Source: Rhodothermales bacterium
GTDB lineage: Bacteria > Bacteroidota > Rhodothermia > Rhodothermales > JAHQVL01
Direction of reading: 5' to 3'
Assembly (NCBI GenBank): GCA_041391505.1
Contig: JAWKNW010000046.1
Coordinates: forward strand, 1-20,014
Length of the DNA stretch: 20,014 nt
Each line of letters begins with the position of its first letter. The stretch's first letter is position 1. The notes under the pieces are model-generated. The model saw only the letters and a list, made by a program, of their open reading frames with translations. It searched no databases and had not been told where the DNA came from. Below, piece by piece: positions 13,759 through 20,014 of the stretch. The translations under genes were made by a program, and so were the position numbers.

Positions 13759-14598
13759 ATGCAGCATCTCTTCAAACACACCACAGCGCTGGTAATCGGC
13801 GGGGGCGCCGGTCTGGGGCGCGCGCTTTGTCAGGAACTGGCACATCACAAGGCGACGGTTGTCGTGGCCGACATCGATCTGGGGGCGGCGGAGGAAACCG
13901 TGCGGCAGATTGAGGAAAAGAAGGGGAACGCCCGGGCGGTCATGCTGGATGTGACGGACAAGCGGGCTGTGGAAGATCTCGTCGAGTCCGTCGCGAGCGA
14001 ATTCGGCCGGCTCGACTACCTGTTCAACAACGCCGGCATCACGATCTGCGGCGAGACGGACGATCTGGATATCGCCGACTGGCACCGGGTGTTCGACGTC
14101 AACTTCTGGGGGACGGTCTACGCGGCTACGGCGGCGTTCAAGGTGATGCAGCGGCAGAAGTCGGGCTACATCGTCAACACGGCATCGGTCGCCGGCCTGA
14201 CCGGGGCGCCCTTCCTCGCCCCCTTTGCGTCGTCGAAGAGCGCGATCGTGGGCTTCACGCTCTCGCTGCGCGAGGAGGCGGCCACCTACGGCATCAAGGT
14301 GAGCACCGTGTGCCCGGGCTACCTCCAGCGGGAGATCTACGAACACGCCGAATACCGCGGCGTGCGCCCCGAGGACGTGCTGAAGAAAATCCCCTTCGCC
14401 TCGATGAAGCCGAAAAAGGCCGCGGAGGCGGTGATCGACGGGCTCACCAAGAACCTCCCGATGATCGTCTTCCCGCTGCATGCCCGCATCATCTCGTGGC
14501 TGGGCCGGCTCAACCCGAGCCTCGTCACCCCGCTCAAGCGCAAAACGCTCCACGATTTCCGCAAAGCGAAGCTCCAGCCGGCGGAGCGGCAGGCGTAG
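13759..14598 (+). CDS. Short-chain dehydrogenase/reductase (SDR) with Tyr-to-Phe at the catalytic position
   Basis: This 279-residue classical SDR has a Rossmann fold. The nucleotide loop is GGGAGLG (14-20), Asp38 at the end of strand 2 suggests NAD(H), NNAG is at 90-93, and Asn115 is the structural or proton-relay Asn. Ser143 sits in NTASVAG, and the usual Y-x-x-x-K is F-A-S-S-K: residue 156 is Phe (codon TTT) while Lys160 is kept. Spacing from Ser143 to 156 is the normal 13 residues, so this is the true position. Loss of the Tyr hydroxyl normally abolishes SDR chemistry, so this may be a pseudoenzyme, have another role, or be a point mutation. The C-terminal extension (about 225-279, PMIVFPLHARIISWLGRL) suits SDRs that act on lipids or near membranes. 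The ATG at 13759 is the only sensible start; it lies 15 bp after the heptamer array, with no Shine-Dalgarno sequence. Confidence 0.9.
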   Translation: MQHLFKHTTALVIGGGAGLGRALCQELAHHKATVVVADIDLGAAEETVRQIEEKKGNARAVMLDVTDKRAVEDLVESVASEFGRLDYLFNNAGITICGETDDLDIADWHRVFDVNFWGTVYAATAAFKVMQRQKSGYIVNTASVAGLTGAPFLAPFASSKSAIVGFTLSLREEAATYGIKVSTVCPGYLQREIYEHAEYRGVRPEDVLKKIPFASMKPKKAAEAVIDGLTKNLPMIVFPLHARIISWLGRLNPSLVTPLKRKTLHDFRKAKLQPAERQA

Positions 14599-14605
14599 TT
14601 TTTTT
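14571..14605 (+). terminator. Possible intrinsic terminator overlapping the end of the SDR gene
   Basis: GCTCC (14571-14575) and GGAGC (14583-14587) can form a GC-rich hairpin in the last codons, and a run of seven T follows the stop (14599-14605). About 11 bases separate stem and T-run, longer than the classical arrangement, so confidence is low. Confidence 0.3.
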
Positions 14606-14730
14606 CTGATAGGAACATGCATCGGGGTCGTTCTGTAGTCCCGTCTGACGCAGTCGATACACTCGAAGGTCATCTCCGTCACCACATTCTGCACGCTATC
14701 GAACACACATCGCTACGAACCCTGCGCACT

Positions 14731-14756
14731 GCGCCTTAGACACTGTGGCAAGGCGC
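14731..14756. promoter_or_regulatory. Perfect 7-bp inverted repeat upstream of the small lipoprotein gene
   Basis: GCGCCTT (14731-14737) and AAGGCGC (14750-14756) are separated by 12 bases, ending 28 bp before the ATG at 14785. It could be a regulator site with two half-sites about two helical turns apart, or a transcript-end hairpin of the upstream gene. No T-run follows. Confidence 0.3.
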
Positions 14757-14784
14757 TTCTACCAGGCCAAACCGGGATCTAACA

Positions 14785-15225
14785 ATGAAAACGATGCGAT
14801 GTGTAGTTCTATCGATGAGCCTGACGGCTCTGGCCGCTTTGACGGGTTGCGACGCATTCAGCGATGATAACAAGGCTCCCGAGGTCCGGCTCGAATCGCC
14901 CGCTGTCGCCGACACGCTGGCCGGAGCGATGCACGTTATCGCGCGCATTTCGGATGATTCCCCGATTCAGCGCGTGGAGATCCAGCTTTATCGTGAACTA
15001 GAAGGCATATCGCAGCCAGCCGAGTTTGTACATCAGATAGAATTGCGGTTGTCCGGTCGCGAGCGTGAGGTGCGCATTGATACTGTGCTCACCATGCCGG
15101 AAGGGCTGACGCTCGTACGCTTTCCGGCCGGGACGGAGGATCGTTTCACGTTTCGTCTTAGAGGGGAGGACGTGGAAGGCAACGCCAGCGGCGTGGGGCT
15201 TCTGTTATCACGGCTAGAACAGTAA
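14785..15225 (+). CDS. Small lipoprotein with Ig-like (DUF4625-like) domain
   Basis: This 146-residue predicted lipoprotein has a short signal with the lipobox LTGC and lipidated Cys22. The mature part begins with a short acidic linker (SDDNK) and then APEVRLESPAVADTLAGAMHVIARISDDSPIQRVEIQLY. This is the pattern of an Ig-like beta-sandwich of the DUF4625/cadherin-like type common in Bacteroidota surface lipoproteins. The end, RGEDVEGNASGV, resembles the usual closing strand (D-x-x-GN). No catalytic motif is present; a structural or binding role at the cell surface is likely. Gaps of 186 bp before and 126 bp after suggest it is transcribed alone. Confidence 0.75.
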   Translation: MKTMRCVVLSMSLTALAALTGCDAFSDDNKAPEVRLESPAVADTLAGAMHVIARISDDSPIQRVEIQLYRELEGISQPAEFVHQIELRLSGREREVRIDTVLTMPEGLTLVRFPAGTEDRFTFRLRGEDVEGNASGVGLLLSRLEQ

Positions 15226-15351
15226 CGCGGCCGGCGTGACCATGTTAAATCTGGCCATGTGGCTGCAGGTGAGGAACGGGTTAGGCGAAGGGCGATTACT
15301 GTGACGAAGTACACGGTAGTCTTTTTCGCTCCTTAGCCGTTCCAATTCATC

Positions 15352-18300
15352 GTGCGAAATCGTAGTGCCCTTCTCGCGATCGCATTCGTTGCGATCATCA
15401 GTCCCCAGTATCTTTTCGCCCAGAGCTCCTCGCTCTACACCCTTTGCTATGAAGGCGAATTGCCGCGCATCTGCGGCTACGACCCCGAATGGCCGGTCAA
15501 TCCGCTCGACGTCTACCCCTTGCTATCGGACAAGGTCGACATCCGCAGCAATCGACGGGTGGCGGGCAGCTATAACGGCACGGGCTGGACGCTCACGCTG
15601 TCCGGCATCGACGGCAGTAATCCCGAACCGTTCGGTGAGCTCCCGATCTCGGCCGGCATGCTCGCCCTGTCGCCGGACCTGACGCGGCTCGCCTACGTGG
15701 CCAACGGGGTGGAGAATCAGGGGCAGACGCTGTATGTCTATACGCCCGAGACCGGAGAGACCATCCCCCTGTTATCCGGTTCGCAAGGTCTGAGGGTCTG
15801 GGTAAACGCCCCCGAATGGTCGCCCGACGGGCAGTGGCTGCTGTTTAACGTGGGGGATACGGAGCGGCAGTGGCCGGCGCTCGCGATCATGAAGGCCGAC
15901 GGGTCCGAGCCCTATATCCAGGTGACGACACCCTCCGAGGATTTTACGGCCGATATCCGGGATGTCGAAGACCAGAACTTCGACTGGTCCTTCGCCGGCG
16001 ACCGCATCCTGTTCACGCGCACCCAGATCATCGATGCCACCGGAGTGCCCGCCCACCGGCTGTTTACCGTGCCGGTGCCCGGCGATCCGCCGATGCACGA
16101 GGATCCCACCCTGATCCAGGCGATCGACATTCCCGGGTTTGACTATGTCGACCTCGAAGGCGTCGAGTGGAGCGGCGACGATTCGCAGGTCGCCCTGATG
16201 TCGCGCTACATCAACTTTGGCCCGACGATCTCGAGCGGGTATGAGTTGCACACGATGGAGGCCGACGGCGGCGCCATCACCCGGTTCCAGGCCGAGTCCA
16301 ACGCGACTACCTACCTGTCCAATCGCATGCTGGAGTGGACAGGCTCGCGCGGGCTCATCGTCAACGACACGGGCGACAATCCGGACGCGGAAGCTGGCGA
16401 CGACCTCTGCGACGCCGACCTCGGCAAAGCGGGCGAACAATGCACCCTGCGCGCCGCGCTGCAGATCGCCGAGCGTCAGGAAGGGCGGGACCTCATCGAG
16501 TTCGACCTGCCCGGCAGTGCGCCGTACACCATCACCGTGAGCAGCGGATTACCCGCCAGTTCGCAACCGATCGAAATCGACGGCACCACCCAGAAAGGGT
16601 ATGTCGATCGGCCGCTCGTCCATATCCATGGTGGCGGCGCCGACGGGCTGGTCCTTGAGGGCGGCGATTCGGTAGTGCGGGGCCTCGCCATAGGGGGATT
16701 CTCGGCCGGCGTGACCTTCGCAGGAGCAGGCGGCAACACCATCGAAGGCAGCTACCTCGGCCTCCAGCCGGACGGCGTGACGGCCGACGGGAACGGCACC
16801 GGCATCCTGATCGATGGCTCGCCGGATCACGTCGTCGGCGGAGAAAAGCCCGAGCAGCGGAACGTCATCTCGGGCAACACCGGCGCCGGCGTGACGGTCT
16901 CGGGTATGGCCGCGAAGAACATCGTGGTAGCCGGCAACCGGATCGGCACGACCGCGGACGGCACCTTCGCCGTGGCGAACGGCGCCGAGGGTGTTCACAT
17001 CGAGGATGCGCCTGGAGTACGCATCGGCGGCACGAAAGAAGCCGAGCGCAACCTCATCAGCGGTAATACCACGCACGGCATCCTCGTCACCGGCGCCGAG
17101 GCGAAAGGGGTGAAGATTCTCGGCAACTGGATCGGTGTGGATGCGGGCGGGACGACGGCGCTCGCCAACGGGACGGACGACACGCCCGAGTCGGGTCATC
17201 ACGGCATCGCGGTGGTTTCGGCCGGCGGGACGGTGATCGGCGGCGCGACCGGTACACCGGGTACGGCGCCGGGCAACGTGATCGCCGCGAACGCCGCGAA
17301 CCAGATCTACGTGACAGGTACGAAGGCCGAGCCGGCGGACAGCGTCCAGGTGCTCGGCAACCTCATCGGCACCGATATGTCCGGCGCGGTCGCGCTGGCG
17401 GGCGGTCAGGAGGCGGTGTTTGTAGCGGGTGAGGCCAAGTTCGCCCGTATCGGACAGGCCGGCGGAGGCAACGTCATCGTGGCCGGCGCCACGGAAGAGA
17501 AGCCGAAAGCAGGCGTCTGGCTGCTGGATCTCGGCGAAAACACCGGCGCGCCTGACGGATCGACCATCGCGGCGAACACCATCGGTCTGAACGTTGACGC
17601 ATCGGCCGTGCTGGGCTGGATGGGCACCGCCGTCGCCGTAGTCACCGAATCGGACAACGGCGGCGTGGCGGGCGTCACCGTCGGCGGCACGACGGAGGCC
17701 GACGGGAATCGGATCCGCGGGATCTTCGGCGTCACCATCCTGGGCGCCCGTGCCGGCGGGACGGCTGTCGTCGCGAATACGATCGGCCTCCTGGCCGACG
17801 GCAAACTGGCCCGGACCGAACGCGACGCCGTCGGCATCACGGTTGCGCTGGCCGATCAGAGCCAGATCGTAAGTAATACGGTCGGAGGGCATGTCTTCGG
17901 CGTCGTGGTTGCCGCGAAGGGCGTGGGGGTCCTCGGCAATCGCCTGGGTACCGATCCGGAAGGAACGGTGGCACGCCCCAATACCGTCGGGATCTATGTG
18001 CCGGGCCAGCTTACGGACGGGCCGGCGGTGGGCGACAGCACACGGATCGGCGGACCCGGCGCCGGCAACGTGATCTCGGGCAACGAACGGAGTGGACTGT
18101 TGATCGGCGGAGATTTTTCGTTCGGAGCAGGATCCCAGAAACGCGAGGCATTCGCTGCGCCCGGGGCCTCCATCGCGGCGGCCCTGCAGTCGTCGGTGCG
18201 GACCCTCGCACCGTCGGGCACGCCCGGTACGGGTTCTCCCTCCAGTGTCGAGGTGACCCTGAACCGGATAGGAACGGACCTCTCGGGCTTGAAGGAACTG

Positions 18301-19788
18301 GGCAACGGCCGAGCTTCGTCCGATGACAATCGGTTTGCCGGTGTACATATCCGCGACGGGGAGAAGGCGCGGCTGACCGCCAACGTCATTTCCGGCAACG
18401 GTGGGGGTGTTCTGATAGGTACCGGGGAAGACGAACCCGGCAATCCGAAAGGGGTAACGTTCGCCGGCAACATCATCGGAGGGAACGCCGAGCTGAAGCA
18501 GGACATCCCGAACCAGTCCGGTGGGGTCATCATTGTCGATTCTCCGGACAATACGTTTACGCAACTCGGGGTGGCCGGCGCAGACTCGGTGGGTAACTTC
18601 ATCGTGGGCAACCGGGAGCGCGGCATCGTCATCCGGTCCAACGATGGCGAGACCAACAACAGGATTCGGCATACGAATTTCCTTCGCAACACCGGCCCTT
18701 CGATCCAGCTGCTCGACGAGTCGCTCGATTACCCCTTCATCGCCGCGCCGGCGCCTGCACTTTTGTCGGCCGTTCGTCGCGTCGATGGATCGATCGTGTT
18801 TAAAGGATCGCAGGGGATCTCCGGGGAGGTCGACATTTTTGTTTCTGAAAGCTGCGCCCGGGGGAATGCCGAAGGCCTTCTGCAGGGTGTCGCCGCAGTC
18901 GTGCCGGGGAATTTCGAGCTGACGCTGCCGCCCGGCCCGATCGGACTGAATGATTACGTCGCGATGACCGCCACGGCGTCCGCGGCGACGCGTACGACGA
19001 GCGAGTTCAGCGATTGCGTTCGGGTGACGAATGTGGACAAGACGTTCGAGGCGCCGGTGGCGCCGGGGAGCCTGGGTATCATCCTGAATGGCCTGGGCAT
19101 CAGTGTCGAAGCGACGGAGAATCCGGGCAAGACGGCTGCCGGCGGCACGCTGGTGGCCACGCGGTTCGACGAAAACGTAGCCCCGCAGCTCGGTCTGTTC
19201 GAGGGTTCGGCCACCGCGCCGGATGGCTCGACGGTGACGCCGAACGATGTCTCCTCCAACCGCCACTGGACGCTGCGGACCGACAGCCTGGCCGGCATCG
19301 TGTACACGGCCTGCGTGGATGTGGCCGGGGTGGGCGGGGTCGTCGATCCCGCGCAGCTGGTGCTCGTTCATCGCGCCGATGCCGGCGACCCGTGGACGCC
19401 GTACAACTCGACGCTGGATGGCTCGACGCTCTGCGCGGAGGGGCTGGCTTCGTGGGGGGATATCGGGATCGGGGCGGATTCGCTGGTACAGGCCGTGGCG
19501 ATCGAGCCCCCGGCCGGCATGCTGCCTCATACCCTCGCGCTGGAGGTCTACCCGAACCCGGCCCGGGACGCGGCGACGGTGTCGCTGGCTCTGCCGGCGA
19601 GCGAACGGGTTCAGGTGGCGGTCTATGACGCCCTGGGCCGGCGCGTGGCGGTGCTGCAGGAGGGCACGCTGGCCGCCGGCATGCATACCCTCTCCCTGTC
19701 AGCCGGCGGGCTGCCGAGCGGACTCTATCTGGTGCGCGCCGTCGCGGGGGTCGAAGTGCTCACCACGCGGGTTACGCTCGTGCGCTAG
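15352..19788 (+). CDS. Giant secreted beta-helix protein with TolB-like N-terminus, CSLREA-like motif and T9SS sorting domain
   Basis: This 1478-residue protein starts at a GTG (15352) that opens a signal peptide (residues 1-24, ending LFAQ). Domains in order: a PD40/TolB-like beta-propeller at about 100-320 (LTRLAYVANG, EWSPDGQWLLFNV, FDWSFAGDRILFT); a CSLREA-like motif at about 338-372 (NDTGDNPDAEAGDDLC then CTLRAALQIA, C364-L370); and a long right-handed parallel beta-helix at about 395-1130 with repeated NVISGN and RIGT..DG motifs. An Ala/Ser/Gly/Pro-rich insertion sits near 925-965. A conserved post-helix domain (SGEVDIFVSESC ... TTSEFSDC) and a beta domain follow. The tail from about 1400 (VYPNPARD ... 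VYDALGRRVAVL ... LPSGLYLVR) is a type A T9SS sorting signal, so the protein should cross the outer membrane and be released or anchored. Beta-helices often bind or cleave polysaccharide, but no catalytic site is recognisable. Confidence 0.92.
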   Translation: MRNRSALLAIAFVAIISPQYLFAQSSSLYTLCYEGELPRICGYDPEWPVNPLDVYPLLSDKVDIRSNRRVAGSYNGTGWTLTLSGIDGSNPEPFGELPISAGMLALSPDLTRLAYVANGVENQGQTLYVYTPETGETIPLLSGSQGLRVWVNAPEWSPDGQWLLFNVGDTERQWPALAIMKADGSEPYIQVTTPSEDFTADIRDVEDQNFDWSFAGDRILFTRTQIIDATGVPAHRLFTVPVPGDPPMHEDPTLIQAIDIPGFDYVDLEGVEWSGDDSQVALMSRYINFGPTISSGYELHTMEADGGAITRFQAESNATTYLSNRMLEWTGSRGLIVNDTGDNPDAEAGDDLCDADLGKAGEQCTLRAALQIAERQEGRDLIEFDLPGSAPYTITVSSGLPASSQPIEIDGTTQKGYVDRPLVHIHGGGADGLVLEGGDSVVRGLAIGGFSAGVTFAGAGGNTIEGSYLGLQPDGVTADGNGTGILIDGSPDHVVGGEKPEQRNVISGNTGAGVTVSGMAAKNIVVAGNRIGTTADGTFAVANGAEGVHIEDAPGVRIGGTKEAERNLISGNTTHGILVTGAEAKGVKILGNWIGVDAGGTTALANGTDDTPESGHHGIAVVSAGGTVIGGATGTPGTAPGNVIAANAANQIYVTGTKAEPADSVQVLGNLIGTDMSGAVALAGGQEAVFVAGEAKFARIGQAGGGNVIVAGATEEKPKAGVWLLDLGENTGAPDGSTIAANTIGLNVDASAVLGWMGTAVAVVTESDNGGVAGVTVGGTTEADGNRIRGIFGVTILGARAGGTAVVANTIGLLADGKLARTERDAVGITVALADQSQIVSNTVGGHVFGVVVAAKGVGVLGNRLGTDPEGTVARPNTVGIYVPGQLTDGPAVGDSTRIGGPGAGNVISGNERSGLLIGGDFSFGAGSQKREAFAAPGASIAAALQSSVRTLAPSGTPGTGSPSSVEVTLNRIGTDLSGLKELGNGRASSDDNRFAGVHIRDGEKARLTANVISGNGGGVLIGTGEDEPGNPKGVTFAGNIIGGNAELKQDIPNQSGGVIIVDSPDNTFTQLGVAGADSVGNFIVGNRERGIVIRSNDGETNNRIRHTNFLRNTGPSIQLLDESLDYPFIAAPAPALLSAVRRVDGSIVFKGSQGISGEVDIFVSESCARGNAEGLLQGVAAVVPGNFELTLPPGPIGLNDYVAMTATASAATRTTSEFSDCVRVTNVDKTFEAPVAPGSLGIILNGLGISVEATENPGKTAAGGTLVATRFDENVAPQLGLFEGSATAPDGSTVTPNDVSSNRHWTLRTDSLAGIVYTACVDVAGVGGVVDPAQLVLVHRADAGDPWTPYNSTLDGSTLCAEGLASWGDIGIGADSLVQAVAIEPPAGMLPHTLALEVYPNPARDAATVSLALPASERVQVAVYDALGRRVAVLQEGTLAAGMHTLSLSAGGLPSGLYLVRAVAGVEVLTTRVTLVR

Positions 19789-19867
19789 GCCGCGACTGCT
19801 CCGTCATTCGGGTCCAGCGTTCGAGTAAACCGCCCGAACGGCCCTGGATCGGTAATGGCGTTCAGGC

Positions 19868-19901
19868 AGGTTTGGTCTGAAGGATGTTTCAGACGAACCC
19901 T
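19868..19901. other. Imperfect 14-bp hairpin downstream of the giant secreted protein gene
   Basis: Two 14-base arms (19868-19881 and 19888-19901) pair at 12 of 14 positions around a GGATGT loop; the inner GTCTGAA/TTCAGAC is perfect. It lies 80 bp after the stop and is not followed by a T-run, so it is a possible transcript-end structure only. The rest of 19789-20014 shows no convincing gene on either strand. Confidence 0.45.
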
Positions 19902-20014
19902 GGCGCCGCGCGGGCTCGGTCAGCGCCCGATCATCCTGGGCTATTTCCACTTGGCGGCGCCGTGCCGTATTCTGGCGGGCGAGCCTGCGCTTTATTCAGC
20001 CCGCCACCCGCCCT

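Noticed and set aside
13531..14706. 391-residue open frame on the minus strand with a seven-residue repeat peptide
   Set aside because: The 7-bp array is stop-free in all three minus frames and the rest is antisense to a clear SDR gene; its peptide has no family similarity.
16549..19686. 1045-residue open frame on the minus strand
   Set aside because: It is the antisense of the beta-helix gene, Arg/His/Gly-rich and featureless; long antisense frames are expected in GC-rich coding DNA.
19882..20014. Possible gene start on the plus strand at the window end (ATG near 19885)
   Set aside because: Only about 40 residues, Pro/Gly/Ala-rich, with the ATG inside a hairpin; no support.

Overview
The window is GC-rich DNA with densely packed genes and few Shine-Dalgarno sites. 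It most likely comes from a member of the Rhodothermota/Bacteroidota, and the order Rhodothermales would fit. The grounds are a C-terminal type IX secretion (T9SS) sorting domain on a giant secreted protein, a lipoprotein resembling DUF4625, and several upstream boxes close to the Bacteroidota promoter pattern (TTG at -33, TAnnTTTG at -7). The lineage is inference; the window has no rRNA or other marker gene.

Layout. (1) 1-1193, minus: 5' part of a secreted vanadium-haloperoxidase-like protein, divergent from a TetR regulator (1412-1987). (2) 2048-3316, minus: an RhlE-type DEAD-box RNA helicase, convergent with the TetR gene across a strong hairpin. A 555-bp gene-free stretch follows, then a DAHP synthase (3872-5002). 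(3) 5022-5967, minus: an sdpR-sdpI-like pair with 14 bp of overlap and a likely autoregulatory operator. (4) 6078-11433, plus: pantothenate kinase (coaA), M19 dipeptidase, YfcE-like phosphodiesterase, RidA protein, DUF997-like small membrane protein and a sodium:solute symporter. The DUF997/symporter pair resembles yhdT-panF of E. coli, so with coaA the run may combine pantothenate uptake and phosphorylation. (5) 11598-13397: a coiled-coil lipoprotein and a D-threonine aldolase/D-serine dehydratase family enzyme. (6) 13398-13758: a repeat-rich leader holding three short palindromes, degenerate heptamers and 25 perfect copies of a 7-bp unit. It ends 15 bp before a short-chain dehydrogenase whose catalytic tyrosine is replaced by phenylalanine. 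(7) 14785-15225: a small lipoprotein. (8) 15352-19788: a 1478-residue secreted beta-helix protein with a TolB-like front end, a CSLREA-like motif and a T9SS tail. The last 226 bp show only a hairpin and no convincing gene.

The most unusual element is the heptamer array. It leaves no room for a promoter between itself and the dehydrogenase start, so it should lie inside that gene's mRNA leader. Upstream heptamers in the opposite orientation could pair with it in many registers. A length-variable RNA switch is a reasonable hypothesis but is unproven. Other points of note are a 140-residue insertion in the symporter, the Tyr-to-Phe change in the dehydrogenase, and a Glu-to-Asp change at a predicted metal ligand of the DAHP synthase. 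I found no CRISPR array, tRNA, rRNA, transposase or phage gene.
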